From NCBI GenBank assembly GCA_039817415.1, contig JBCBVV010000004.1:1-64000 (forward strand): DNA of 64,000 nt, written 5' to 3'. The translations under genes and the position numbers were made by a program. The DNA is from JALEFZ01 sp039817415 (GTDB lineage: Bacteria > Bacteroidota > Bacteroidia > J057). Of this stretch, positions 26,451 through 35,699 are shown piece after piece (within the stretch, counting starts at the first letter, position 1; the number at the start of each line of letters is the position of its first letter). The notes under the pieces were generated by a model, which ran no database searches, was not told the origin of the DNA, and saw only the letters and a list, made by a program, of their open reading frames with translations.

Positions 26451-27028
26451 TTGGTGGATGTTAAAGGTGAACGAACGCCTAATTCAATCATAAGAAGAGG
26501 CAAAATGTAGGTATTGTAGGGAAGAAGTGTCATGACTCTGCCTCCAACAAACCATTCCCTTTTTCCTGCTTTTCCAAGATGCAAAGCTGCAGCAGGAGCC
26601 AAATACGTTCGACCGGGTAACCTTACCTGGCTGACATTTCCATTATCATCTACTGCCCATGTCTCTGTCAGGAATGAGCGATACAAACCCAAAGGGCTTA
26701 ATTCAGCATCAAAAAACCAGCCCTTCTCTCCTACATTTCGATATAGAGCACCTGCCTGAATGTAAAAGCCGGTATGGCTTTCCACATCGTGGTACAAACC
26801 AGCTGTTATCATTTTTGACCAGGAGGTGCTTCTTTCCTTTCCCAAGAGAGTAGAAGTTTTCTCTTCTTTCCAATCCTGTACTATAGCCAGACGAAATCCA
26901 GGATTCCATAGGTTATTTCCTGAATAGGTCAGTTCCAGCATGCGGTTTTGTGCCGATAAGGGGGAATTCATGAGCATACTGCCCACGATGAGGGCTAATA
27001 TGGCTGAACAAACGAGTGAACGAATCAT
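26447..27028 (-). CDS. Hypothetical secreted protein, outer-membrane barrel-like
   Basis: 193 residues with a signal peptide (cleavage near LSAQ, about 27). The mature part alternates hydrophobic and polar residues with many aromatic ends ('MLELTYSGNNLWNPGFRLAI', 'GFYIQAGALYRNV'), which suggests a small beta-barrel. No family recognised. The downstream alpha/beta hydrolase gene starts inside its stop codon (4-bp overlap), so both belong to one operon. Confidence 0.6.
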   Translation of the reverse strand: MIRSLVCSAILALIVGSMLMNSPLSAQNRMLELTYSGNNLWNPGFRLAIVQDWKEEKTSTLLGKERSTSWSKMITAGLYHDVESHTGFYIQAGALYRNVGEKGWFFDAELSPLGLYRSFLTETWAVDDNGNVSQVRLPGRTYLAPAAALHLGKAGKREWFVGGRVMTLLPYNTYILPLLMIELGVRSPLTSTK

Positions 27029-27217
27029 AGTTTCGGGCTTTTATTCCAAGGGAATATCTTTCAAACTAGGCTATATTTACATGAAATCAAATTTCTCCCT
27101 TTCCAATTAATTCCAAGAACAGAATGGGAGGTAAAAGTTTCAAATGGGGAAATTCAACACTTGAAAACTGAAGATAATTTCTGATTATTACGGCAAGCTC
27201 TACAACAAATAGCGCAG

Positions 27218-28630
27218 ATGCAAAGATTTCTTTTTCTATTCTTCCTCCTACCCTCTCTACTCCTTGGTCAATCCCCTGATCAATATTTCGAGAAAATCCG
27301 TCATCAGACAGTTTCTCTTAGAGCCTTTTTTTCACAAATGCCAAAGGGGGGGGATCTTCATCATCACCTGGCCGGTTCGATTTACGCGGAACCCATTCTA
27401 GAACGAGCCATTAAAGAGGACTTTTGGGTGAATACCCGCACATATGGAGTCAGTCCTACCCCTGGAATTGGACCCAAATGGGTTAAATTTTCCACATTGA
27501 CCAAGCAAAATCGCCTAACAGAAACCAAGATCAATATCCTAAAAAGATGGTCGATAAAAGACTATGATCCGTCAGATCATCCCTCAGACAAACTTTTCTT
27601 TGAAAGCTTCGATAAATTCTGGCCAGCTGTGGATGGATATATCAAAGAGAGCATGATCGAAATAAGGGACCGAGCCATCAAAGAAAAAGTCAATTATATC
27701 GAGACACAATTTCTGCCCGTAGAGGTCGATATCGATATCGAAGACCTTCGTCAACAAAATGGCAGCCTACGAGAAATTGCCCTACAAAGAGATTCCAAGA
27801 AGTGCCAACAAATACTTGAGGGCATGTATAACCAATTGCTCGAAAGAGGGGCAGTAGAAAAAGTCAAGACGTTTAATCAAAACACAGTTCAGAAACTACA
27901 CAAAGAAGCAGAGATTGATTCCAAGGACTTCGTGATGCGCTATCAAAATTTCGTTTTTCGATTTCTAGCGCCTGCAGATGCCTTCAAAAGTACAGTCTTG
28001 GCATTCCTTTCGTCGGAACTTAGCCCATTAGTTGTGGGTGTCAATATCCTTGCTCCAGAAGATGGCGAAACCTCTATGAAGGACTATTGGCTACATATGC
28101 AGATGTTCAAATTCTGTAAAGAGAAGTTTCCCGCTGTCAAAACCTCTATGCATGCAGGCGAATTGACATTGGGCTTGGTCCCTCCAGAGGAGTTGACATG
28201 GCACATCGATGAGGCTGTTAGAGTCGCAGGAGCCAACAGAATCGGCCATGGAGTAGATATTCCCTACGAAAAGGACACCTATGGTTTGATGCGATACATG
28301 ATGAAAAACAACATTGCCGTAGAGATCAACCTCAGTAGCAATGAGTTCATCCTTAAAGTCAAGGAAGATGCTCATCCCTTCCTGCTCTATCGAGAAATGG
28401 GCGTTCCGACTGTTATTGCGACAGATGATGCAGGTGTATTGAGAACCAATCTCACCGAACAGTATGTCTTATTGGCCAAAAGATATCCTTCATTGTCCTA
28501 TTCGGATATCAAGCATCTGGTTTATAATTCTATCACCTATTCCTTTATCAAAGAAGAGGACGTTAGAAAGCAGATTCTGACAAAAATGAAGATGGAATTT
28601 GAAAAATTTGAAGCTTCTTTGCCTAGATAG
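27218..28630 (+). CDS. Secreted adenosine deaminase-like amidohydrolase
   Basis: 470 residues with a signal peptide (MQRF...LLLGQ, about 18). The metal-site motif 'GGDLHHHLAGS' (His48/His50), 'SMHAGEL' (catalytic Glu), 'RIGHGVDIPY' (His), 'INLSSNEF' and 'ATDDAGVLRT' (Asp pair) match the adenosine/AMP deaminase superfamily, closest in layout to secreted ADGF-type adenosine deaminases. It would deaminate adenosine (or a related purine) in the periplasm for nucleoside salvage. No transporter is adjacent. Confidence 0.9.
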   Translation: MQRFLFLFFLLPSLLLGQSPDQYFEKIRHQTVSLRAFFSQMPKGGDLHHHLAGSIYAEPILERAIKEDFWVNTRTYGVSPTPGIGPKWVKFSTLTKQNRLTETKINILKRWSIKDYDPSDHPSDKLFFESFDKFWPAVDGYIKESMIEIRDRAIKEKVNYIETQFLPVEVDIDIEDLRQQNGSLREIALQRDSKKCQQILEGMYNQLLERGAVEKVKTFNQNTVQKLHKEAEIDSKDFVMRYQNFVFRFLAPADAFKSTVLAFLSSELSPLVVGVNILAPEDGETSMKDYWLHMQMFKFCKEKFPAVKTSMHAGELTLGLVPPEELTWHIDEAVRVAGANRIGHGVDIPYEKDTYGLMRYMMKNNIAVEINLSSNEFILKVKEDAHPFLLYREMGVPTVIATDDAGVLRTNLTEQYVLLAKRYPSLSYSDIKHLVYNSITYSFIKEEDVRKQILTKMKMEFEKFEASLPR

Positions 28631-28758
28631 CACTCGCTTTTTCATCAAAGGTCAAGGGTGAGTTGCAGATAGTGAGAGAATTTCGCCCTTCCTCTCTCGT
28701 ACATGGAAATCTTTTGCTAATATTGATTTGATATACATCTAATCTAAACTTTCCTTGT

Positions 28759-31467
28759 ATGAAATACATACGCTGCTGTTTATTCATCCTCCCCCTATTC
28801 ATTACTCTTTCCTTCGGACAAAGCACAACCGAAAGCAAGACGAAAAAGTGGACACCCGAGCATATCATCAATACAGAATACGCTCGTTCGGTTTCCATTT
28901 CTCCTGACAACCAAAGTGTAGTCTGGACCAAAAGAAAAGGCGATAAAAAGGCCGATAGATTCAAGTCTGGTATTTACCTAACCAGATTGAATATGAAAAA
29001 AGCTGGTCTTCCAAGAAGCTTTCAAATGACTCGCTTTAAGGAAAGCGATTACAGTCCTTTCTTCTCCCGTAATGGTGAGAATATCTATTTCCTTTCTTCT
29101 AGAGAAAAAGGAAAAAAACTGTGGAAAATGAGCATGTTGGGTGGCGAACCCATGCTGGTGAAGGAATTTAAGAATGGCATTTCAAATATTCAGTGGAATA
29201 GCGACTCTTCCTTCCTGTATAGCTCCAATGATGGCAAAAGCCTCTACCAACAAGAAAAAGCCAAGGCAAAGGACAATGTAATCGTGGTCGAAGATAGCGT
29301 CCATTGGACCAAAAATCGCCTCTACGAGTACGATATGAAGCGCAAAACCAGCCGTAGAATCACGAGCGACAAGTATCCAGTAAGTAGCTACAAGGTTTCT
29401 AAGAATGGACGATGGCTCATTTATGTGTTGAATCGCAGTCGACACTATGCATCTGATGGTCTCCCCAAACGTGTCTACTACCTACAAAATTTGGCTACAG
29501 GTTCGAAAAAACAAATTCTTCAAGGATTGCAAGAACCTGGTAATTTCCAGTTTACAGAAGATGGAAAAGGATTTTACTTTGTGACTCAACTTTCCTCTGA
29601 TCCAGAGTGGAATGGTGCTGGTGTGGGCTCATTGCGCTATTTTGACCTAGAACGCTCTCAAATGTCTACTGTTGATTTGCAGCATGAATGGGCCATGGAA
29701 GGAAGTTATTATGTAGTGGACAATGATGTCTTGGTTTCTTTGGCAAATGGCGCGACCAATATCTTGGCCTTTTACCAAAAAGATGGTGATACCTGGAAAA
29801 AGCATGTTCCTGATTTTGGAGACAAACAAGACCATCTTGGCGTTTTAGATATATCTGATGATTTTTCCAAGGTCGTATACAATCATTCCACCGCTTCCCA
29901 ACTTCCGAAGTATTATATCGCTGACCTAAAAGTTAAGGGTGGGAAATTGTCCTTCGAAAAAGAAGAAGAGCTCCTTCGATTAAATAAAAACCTGGCTTCC
30001 CTTCCCATCGTCAAGTCGGAAGTCATGAAATGGAAAGGATACAACAACGAAGAAGTAGATGGCATTCTGTATTACCCGGAAAATTATGTAGCTGGCAAGC
30101 GCTATCCATTGATTCTATCTATTCATGGAGGACCTGCAGGAACAGATAGAGATACCTGGAGTGAAAGATGGTCGACTTACCCTCAGATTTTGGCTCAAAA
30201 AGGAGCCTTTGTTCTAAAACCCAATTATCATGGGTCATCTAACCATGGTCAAAAATTCGTGGAATCTATCAAGGGCCATTACTATGACCTTGAAATGGAA
30301 GATATAACTAAAGGCTTAGAGGTGCTGAATGAGCAAGGAAAAATTGACATGGATCAGTTGGGAGTCATGGGATGGTCCAATGGGGCTATTCTAACCACTA
30401 TGCTGACAGTCCGTTACCCAGATATGTTTAAAGTAGCCGCTCCGGGTGCTGGTGATGTCAACTGGACTTCCGACTTTGGAACTTGTCGCTTTGGGGTAAC
30501 CTTCGATCAGAGCTACTTTGGCGGGGCACCTTGGGATGACGTGGATGGAAAGACCTACAATGAAGCCTATATCACCAAGTCGCCCTTGTTTGAGCTAGAA
30601 AAGGTCAAAACACCTACTATTATTTTCCATGGCTCTGAAGACAGGGCTGTTCCCCGAGATCAGGGATGGGAATATTACCGTGCCCTCCAACAGGCTGGCA
30701 AAACACAGGTGCGCTTTCTTTGGTTTCCAGGACAGCCTCACGGTCTGGGTAAAATCACCCACCAGTTGAGAAAAATGAATGAGGAGATCGCCTGGATCGA
30801 TCAACACCTCTTTAAGAAAGCGCCTGAAAAAAACGAAGCCTTCAAGAAGGACAGTCCTTTGGCCATGCTACTAGCTAAGGAAAAGGCAGCAAGATATGGC
30901 CATTTGTATGGAAAGAACCTCAAGGGTAAACTAATCCCTGAAACCGTCAAGGCAGACAGTATGGAAATTGGTCGTTTTGAGGTAACGAACGCCCAATTCA
31001 AGGCCTATTACCCAAGGTTCCTATTCGCCAAAGGACAGGAAAATTATCCAGCCGTAGTGAGTTATGAGCAAGCCAAGGCATATATCTCTTGGTTAAACAA
31101 AAGGACAGGTGAGACTTATCGCCTTCCCAATGAGAAGGAAAGCAAAATGCTCCATAAAAAAGCCATGGCAGTTGCCGCAAAGGAGAATACCTTGAATTTC
31201 TGGGCTGGCTATGATATCACCCCTGAAGATTTAGACATACTGGAGCCAAAGTTAGAAGCTATTAATGGCAGCCTCTTCCAAGAAGTAGGCATGCACAAGG
31301 CTACCAAAATAGGGGAAGCCGAGATATTCGATCTAGGAGGCAATGTCGCGGAGATGAATGCGGAAGGTGATTCGTATGGCTTTGGAGCCTACGATTATGT
31401 GGATAAAAACCAGCCTGAGGCAAGTGCAAAAGGTGATAAATTAGGGTTTAGAGTGATCAAAGAATAA
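28759..31467 (+). CDS. S9 prolyl oligopeptidase-type peptidase fused to a SUMF1-like domain
   Basis: 902 residues, secreted (signal peptide to about residue 20). Residues about 30-420 form a WD-like beta-propeller ('SVSISPDNQSVVWTKRKGDK', 'SSREKGKKLWKMSMLGGEP'). The hydrolase domain has 'SIHGGPAG', GWSNG (Ser540), Asp628 in 'SEDRAVP' and His661 in 'GQPHGLG', a complete triad. Residues about 700-902 resemble a formylglycine-generating-enzyme (SUMF1/FGE-sulfatase) fold: 'IGRFEVTNAQFKAYYP', 'YPAVVSYEQAKAYISWLN', 'YRLPNEKES', 'FDLGGNVAEM' and 'LGFRVIKE'. The second domain looks diverged. It probably cleaves short peptides in the periplasm; the added domain may bind substrate or partner. Confidence 0.9.
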   Translation: MKYIRCCLFILPLFITLSFGQSTTESKTKKWTPEHIINTEYARSVSISPDNQSVVWTKRKGDKKADRFKSGIYLTRLNMKKAGLPRSFQMTRFKESDYSPFFSRNGENIYFLSSREKGKKLWKMSMLGGEPMLVKEFKNGISNIQWNSDSSFLYSSNDGKSLYQQEKAKAKDNVIVVEDSVHWTKNRLYEYDMKRKTSRRITSDKYPVSSYKVSKNGRWLIYVLNRSRHYASDGLPKRVYYLQNLATGSKKQILQGLQEPGNFQFTEDGKGFYFVTQLSSDPEWNGAGVGSLRYFDLERSQMSTVDLQHEWAMEGSYYVVDNDVLVSLANGATNILAFYQKDGDTWKKHVPDFGDKQDHLGVLDISDDFSKVVYNHSTASQLPKYYIADLKVKGGKLSFEKEEELLRLNKNLASLPIVKSEVMKWKGYNNEEVDGILYYPENYVAGKRYPLILSIHGGPAGTDRDTWSERWSTYPQILAQKGAFVLKPNYHGSSNHGQKFVESIKGHYYDLEMEDITKGLEVLNEQGKIDMDQLGVMGWSNGAILTTMLTVRYPDMFKVAAPGAGDVNWTSDFGTCRFGVTFDQSYFGGAPWDDVDGKTYNEAYITKSPLFELEKVKTPTIIFHGSEDRAVPRDQGWEYYRALQQAGKTQVRFLWFPGQPHGLGKITHQLRKMNEEIAWIDQHLFKKAPEKNEAFKKDSPLAMLLAKEKAARYGHLYGKNLKGKLIPETVKADSMEIGRFEVTNAQFKAYYPRFLFAKGQENYPAVVSYEQAKAYISWLNKRTGETYRLPNEKESKMLHKKAMAVAAKENTLNFWAGYDITPEDLDILEPKLEAINGSLFQEVGMHKATKIGEAEIFDLGGNVAEMNAEGDSYGFGAYDYVDKNQPEASAKGDKLGFRVIKE

Positions 31468-31480
31468 GACTGAGAAGTAT

Positions 31481-31873
31481 ATGCCCTTTCCCAATGACTT
31501 CATCCAATTCCTGCACCAACATACCCTTGTTGGCATCAAAGGAGGCGAACAAAGGAAGACCTTCCTTGATATATGGATGGTTGAAGTCGGTGGGCGGGTA
31601 TTTGCTCGATCATGGAGCAAAAGTGAGAGAAGCTGGTTTACAGCCTTTCAACAAGAGAGTTTTGGTGAAATCCGGTATGGGAAGTCCATTCTTCGTGTGA
31701 AAGGAATCAAACTCTCCCATGACCCTAACCTTTCCGACAACATCAATCAAGCTTACCTCACCAAATACACCCAGGAGCAAAACATTCGATATGCCCAAGG
31801 CATCACCCAGCCTGAATATGTTGATTATACCATGGAGTTTTTCTTTTTGGAAAAGAAGGAGGTGGACCTATGA
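31481..31873 (+). CDS. DUF2255-like protein
   Basis: 130 residues, cytoplasmic. 'TFLDIWMVEVGGRVFARSW' followed by 'SWFTAF...GEIRYG' and a C-terminal 'YTMEFFFLEK' fit the DUF2255 pattern (small beta-barrel, related to nitroreductase-like flavin folds). Start ATG is 13 bp after the peptidase gene. It overlaps the next gene by 4 bp (ATGA). Function unknown. Confidence 0.7.
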   Translation: MPFPNDFIQFLHQHTLVGIKGGEQRKTFLDIWMVEVGGRVFARSWSKSERSWFTAFQQESFGEIRYGKSILRVKGIKLSHDPNLSDNINQAYLTKYTQEQNIRYAQGITQPEYVDYTMEFFFLEKKEVDL

Positions 31874-32346
31874 AAGCTGCAACAATCAGAGACCTAAAGG
31901 CGGAACTAAAACATAGAGATGAGGACGAACTGATGGAGCTGTGCCTGCGTCTCGCAAAGTTCAAAAAGGACAACAAAGAACTCCTGACCTACCTCTTATT
32001 CGAAGCAGAAAACGAATGGCTCTACATAGAAGGGGTAAAAAAGGACATAGAGGAGATGTTTGGAGAGATTAACCATACCAGCTTTTACTTGGTAAAAAAG
32101 GGCATTCGGAAAGTCCTTCGCCATGTCAAAAAGTGTATTCGTTATTCTGGAAAAAAAGAAACAGAGGTGGAACTCTTGTTCTATTTCTGCCTACAGGTCA
32201 AAGAATTAGGCGGATATCTGAAAAGATCGACCATTCTTCAAAGGCTGTATTTTCGACAGGTTCAAATGATCAATAAGGCCATTGATAAATTACACGAAGA
32301 TCTACAGTTTGATTTTCAGCAGCGAATGGGTGAATTGGCCTTGTAA
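31870..32346 (+). CDS. Hypothetical all-alpha cytoplasmic protein
   Basis: 158 residues, rich in Lys, Glu and Leu and predicted mostly helical ('DEDELMELCLRLAKFKKDNK', then 'KLHEDLQFDFQQR'). No signal peptide or TM helix. Start ATG overlaps the DUF2255 stop. Family not recognised; similar helical proteins occur in Bacteroidota without known function. Confidence 0.7.
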   Translation: MKAATIRDLKAELKHRDEDELMELCLRLAKFKKDNKELLTYLLFEAENEWLYIEGVKKDIEEMFGEINHTSFYLVKKGIRKVLRHVKKCIRYSGKKETEVELLFYFCLQVKELGGYLKRSTILQRLYFRQVQMINKAIDKLHEDLQFDFQQRMGELAL

Positions 32347-32405
32347 ATCTTCTTCCACCTTTCGGATTAATAGCGTATCTTCTGTTTCTACTAAATGCCT
32401 ACGCT

Positions 32406-33452
32406 ATGTCTATTCGCATATTTGACCCTCATATTCATTTGTGGGATCCTTACACCACACCTCGACCCGTTACTCCCTTGGTAAAAGCACTGGGGCGCTG
32501 GCCCAAAACACTGGATAAAGTAACCCGTGCCCTCATGCCCAATGCTTCTGTCAACTTCGTAGGGGTAGCAGATTATGTGGTAAATCCCCATTTACCAGAC
32601 ATCTACCACCACGATACAGGGAAATATCAAGTGGAAGGTTATGTTCACATTCAGGCAGCATGGGAAGGAAAAAAACCCATGGACATGGTTCAGGAAACAG
32701 TATGGCTTGAAAGCCTAGAGACTAAACCCCATGCCATCATTGGTCAGGCCCATTTAGAGGATCGGGAAAACCTTCCGAAAGTATTGGCCGGGCACCAAGG
32801 GGCAAGCGAACGATTTCGGGGAATAAGAGACATGATAGCTATGCATCCATCTAAGGGAGTCATGGACCACAATCATCGTGGAGACGCATGGAAAACTGAG
32901 GCATTCAAAGAAGGATTGAGCCTGTTAGGTGAAAAGGGATTGAGTTATGATGCCTATTTATATTCCCATCAGCTAAAGGACTTTATCAAGCTTGCTCAAG
33001 ATGTTCCCGGGACCGCTATCGTACTGGATCACCTCGGCTGTCCTGTTGGGCTGGCAAATGAGCACGGAGGCGTAGGAAAAACTGAGGCAGAAAGACAAAA
33101 GACGTATGAAGAATGGTATGAGGACTTGGCCACACTCGCACAGCTTCCTAATGTCCATGTAAAATTAAGTGGCCTGCTCATGCCCATCCTTGGATTCAAT
33201 TTCCATCAGCGGCCAGAAAAGGCTAGTGTGGCAGAAGTGGTGGATGCCATTGGTCCCCATATTGAATATGGCCTGAAAGTATTTGGTGTGGACAGGTCTA
33301 TGTTTGCTTCGAATTTTCCCATGGATAAGGTATCCGTCAGTTTTGAACACCTCTTTGATGCCTTCTTCGAGCTTGTAGCTGATTACGCTGATTCTGATAA
33401 GCAAAAGCTGTTCATGGACAATGCTTTGGCCTTTTATCGCATCAAACTTTAA
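32406..33452 (+). CDS. Amidohydrolase of the PDC lactonase/TIM-barrel type
   Basis: 348 residues. It starts with the metal-binding 'IFDPHIHLWDP' and continues with 'IIGQAHLED', 'FRGIRDMIAMHPSKG', 'VLDHLGCPVG' and 'HVKLSGLLMP', then 'FASNFPMDK' near the end. This order matches the Amidohydro_2 family (2-pyrone-4,6-dicarboxylate lactonase / fuconolactonase-like). It probably hydrolyses a lactone or related small ring; substrate unknown. Confidence 0.85.
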   Translation: MSIRIFDPHIHLWDPYTTPRPVTPLVKALGRWPKTLDKVTRALMPNASVNFVGVADYVVNPHLPDIYHHDTGKYQVEGYVHIQAAWEGKKPMDMVQETVWLESLETKPHAIIGQAHLEDRENLPKVLAGHQGASERFRGIRDMIAMHPSKGVMDHNHRGDAWKTEAFKEGLSLLGEKGLSYDAYLYSHQLKDFIKLAQDVPGTAIVLDHLGCPVGLANEHGGVGKTEAERQKTYEEWYEDLATLAQLPNVHVKLSGLLMPILGFNFHQRPEKASVAEVVDAIGPHIEYGLKVFGVDRSMFASNFPMDKVSVSFEHLFDAFFELVADYADSDKQKLFMDNALAFYRIKL

Positions 33453-33536
33453 TCATCTATTCCCAACCTTTAGAAGGATTTTCTATCTTTATTGTACATC
33501 TAAGCGAAAATTCGCACAACACTAAACAACCCATTC

Positions 33537-33734
33537 ATGGCAAGGTATAAAGTTGAGACGCTGATTTATTATTCCAAATTCACCACCGATAAGAATCACA
33601 TCAAAAATGATTCTGAGAAGGATATACAGGCCAAGTTGGACGAATATGGAAGAGCTGGGTATAGACTGGTTTCCACTGATGCAACCAGCTTTGGAGCTGC
33701 CGTATATATCTACCTCTATTTTGAAAGAGACTAA
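33537..33734 (+). CDS. DUF4177-like small protein
   Basis: 65 residues. The pattern 'KYKVETL' strand, a helix 'DIQAKLDEYGRAGYRLVST', and 'YIYLYFERD' matches DUF4177, a small beta-alpha-beta fold in which an (E/Y)xxGW/YxLV core is conserved. It has its own terminator. A second protein 0.7 kb downstream carries a related C-terminal segment. Confidence 0.75.
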   Translation: MARYKVETLIYYSKFTTDKNHIKNDSEKDIQAKLDEYGRAGYRLVSTDATSFGAAVYIYLYFERD

Positions 33735-33743
33735 TCCCTAAAA

Positions 33744-33770
33744 TAGAGAGGCGAGAGTCTCTCTTTTCTT
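33744..33770 (+). terminator. Intrinsic terminator
   Basis: AGAGAG (33745-33750) pairs with CTCTCT (33759-33764) across an 8-base loop and is followed by a T-rich run. Confidence 0.6.
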
Positions 33771-33793
33771 TTCCCACCCCTAGAATGTAAAGC

Positions 33794-34279
33794 ATGAAAA
33801 CCTTCCTGACAATATTTGGCTGGCTTGCCGTAGTGACCTTTTTCGGGATCGCGTGGATGGTGTATTCGGTAACCAGAATAACCAGAGATGAACTGGCGCT
33901 CAAGAAGGTGGTCTTGGCTGAAAAGCCCAAGGCAGAATGGGATGAATATGGAGACGAGATTACAAGTGTGAAGTTCAAAGCAGTAGATGAGACCTTTCCC
34001 TATTCTATCAGTGGCAATCTATTCAGAGCCTCCCAACAGGGAATTCTTGATTTGGAAAAAGGGGATGAAATAGAATTCCATACCTATCAAAAGAGTGATA
34101 ATTTCTTCCTCAAGCCCTATGAAAGAATCCTCTTTAGCCTAAAAGACAAGCAACAAACCTATATCAAAGTAGACCAAGGCCTTGAACATTTTACATCTAC
34201 CAGTATGATATTGATCTCCTTGTTTTTCTTGATCGCAGGGCTTACGATCGCTTATTTTTTGATTCCAAAGGGAAATTAG
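33794..34279 (+). CDS. Hypothetical membrane protein, two TM helices
   Basis: 161 residues. One TM helix is at residues 4-26 and another at about 138-158; the region between is soluble and beta-rich ('EITSVKFKAVDETFPYSISG', 'KGDEIEFHTYQKS'). The layout resembles DUF3592-like membrane proteins, but I do not assign a family. Confidence 0.6.
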   Translation: MKTFLTIFGWLAVVTFFGIAWMVYSVTRITRDELALKKVVLAEKPKAEWDEYGDEITSVKFKAVDETFPYSISGNLFRASQQGILDLEKGDEIEFHTYQKSDNFFLKPYERILFSLKDKQQTYIKVDQGLEHFTSTSMILISLFFLIAGLTIAYFLIPKGN

Positions 34280-34421
34280 AATTTCCTTATCCTACACCCC
34301 TATCCTCCACATCTACACGCAGGCTAATTCTACCTCCCCTATTCCAACCTAATGGATGATTTCAAGGTACATATAGAAAAACATATACGATTAGATCTTC
34401 AACCCTTTAACAGTCAAAACC

Positions 34422-34859
34422 ATGATGAAGAAGCTATTCACCTCCGTTTTTCTTGTGCTCTTTGCTAGTACCATGTTTGCTTCACAAGCAGCTGATCCTC
34501 AACCTACTCAAAAAGAATATTTGACATTCGTTATCAGCTACACCGAAGGAGGACAACACATTATGATTACCTATCCAAGTGGGGATCACGAGGAGTACTT
34601 CGTTGTAAATTCCAGACTTCCGCGCTTTGTCAAGAAACTGGTAAAACTACGACGAATCCCAATCGTCGAAGCTGACTTAGTAAGTATTTTCGATAACAGC
34701 TATGTGATGAAAAGATTGAATGAGTTTCAGATGGAGGGATGGGAGGTCGCCAGCCATAATTTTACAACTGCCATGGCTGGAACCGAATCGATTTTTGGAG
34801 ATCCCTTCTTTTCGGATGTCGAAGTGGAACGAACCTCCTACTACTTACTTGAACGATAG
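34422..34859 (+). CDS. Secreted DUF4177-like protein
   Basis: 145 residues with a signal peptide (MMKKLF...FASQA, about 22). The C-terminal half has 'RLNEFQMEGWEVASHNFTTA' and ends 'TSYYLLER', closely echoing the DUF4177-like protein at 33537. The N-terminal half is a short beta region with 'YPSGDHEEYFV'. It may be an exported relative of the cytoplasmic one. Function unknown. Confidence 0.65.
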   Translation: MMKKLFTSVFLVLFASTMFASQAADPQPTQKEYLTFVISYTEGGQHIMITYPSGDHEEYFVVNSRLPRFVKKLVKLRRIPIVEADLVSIFDNSYVMKRLNEFQMEGWEVASHNFTTAMAGTESIFGDPFFSDVEVERTSYYLLER

Positions 34860-34882
34860 CCTATTAACCCAAGAATAATTGA

Positions 34883-34912
34883 GGGAATTCTGAAAGGAGT
34901 TCCCTTTTTTTT
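34883..34912 (+). terminator. Intrinsic terminator
   Basis: Bases 34883-34891 pair with 34896-34904 (9 bp including G-T pairs, loop GAAA), followed by eight T. Confidence 0.85.
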
Positions 34913-34940
34913 ATTATTGGCCCTTATCCCTACCCATCCA

Positions 34941-34967
34941 TTCCATAGGCTTCCATAGATAGGTTTG
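34941..34967 (+). promoter_or_regulatory. Candidate promoter with 10-bp direct repeat before a Crp-like gene
   Basis: TTCCATAG occurs twice with 10-bp period (34941, 34951), immediately followed by TAGGTTTG (34960-34967), an exact match to the TAnnTTTG -7 element. It lies 85 bp upstream of the regulator start and could be an activator site plus promoter. Confidence 0.4.
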
Positions 34968-35051
34968 TCAAATAAACCGAGTCTTTTCACGGAGAAAGGA
35001 AGTAGGTAGGAGAGGATGATCATTTACACACTCTACAATTAATCGTAAAAA

Positions 35052-35651
35052 ATGAATCTTGAAGACTTAGCTCATATGGAAGAGAGGCTCAAAGATTTTC
35101 CTACCCAAAAAGAAGAAATTCTTTCTCACTTTATGCAAAAAGGAAAATTCCTTTCTTTAAAAAAGAAGGAGAAGTTGATCTTGGCAGGTAGTGAGGATCG
35201 ACATCTATATATTGTTCTTTCAGGAGGGGTAAGTATGTCTATTGTATCCCATGAGGGGAAGGAAAAGACCATTATGCTATTCACCAATGAACCTCTATTT
35301 GATACGCTTGTTTGTTCAGATTCCTATTACAATGGAGGTCCTACTTCCTACCAAGTTCGAGCAGAAGCAGATTCCATTGTTCTTCAAATACCTAGAGAAA
35401 CTATTCAATATTTAATTCAAGCATATTCGGAATTCAATTCCTATTACATCACCAATCTGGAAAAAACACTAGCACTAACCATTCAGATGTACAATCATAA
35501 TCTATTACTTTCTCCTACTGAGTTTCTCGAATACTTGTATCAAACATATCCATTTCTCCTCCAACGCTTTCCGGCCCATACCATCGCCGACCTGATGGGC
35601 ATTAGCCCAGTTTGGCTAAGCAAAATCAAAAAAGGGATGGACAGAGATTGA
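35052..35651 (+). CDS. Crp/Fnr-family transcriptional regulator
   Basis: 199 residues. A cyclic-nucleotide-binding-like beta-roll ('LILAGSEDRHLYIVLSGGV', 'DSIVLQIPRETIQYLI') is followed by a long helix and a short C-terminal HTH ('HTIADLMGISPVWLSKIKK'). The arrangement is that of small Bacteroidetes Crp-like regulators, in which cAMP-binding residues are usually not conserved. It lies 48 bp before the PhlG-like hydrolase gene, its probable target. Confidence 0.9.
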   Translation: MNLEDLAHMEERLKDFPTQKEEILSHFMQKGKFLSLKKKEKLILAGSEDRHLYIVLSGGVSMSIVSHEGKEKTIMLFTNEPLFDTLVCSDSYYNGGPTSYQVRAEADSIVLQIPRETIQYLIQAYSEFNSYYITNLEKTLALTIQMYNHNLLLSPTEFLEYLYQTYPFLLQRFPAHTIADLMGISPVWLSKIKKGMDRD

Positions 35652-35699
35652 CTCTCTACTAGTTCAGTTTATTAAATTAATTTAAGAGAACTTTGGCAA

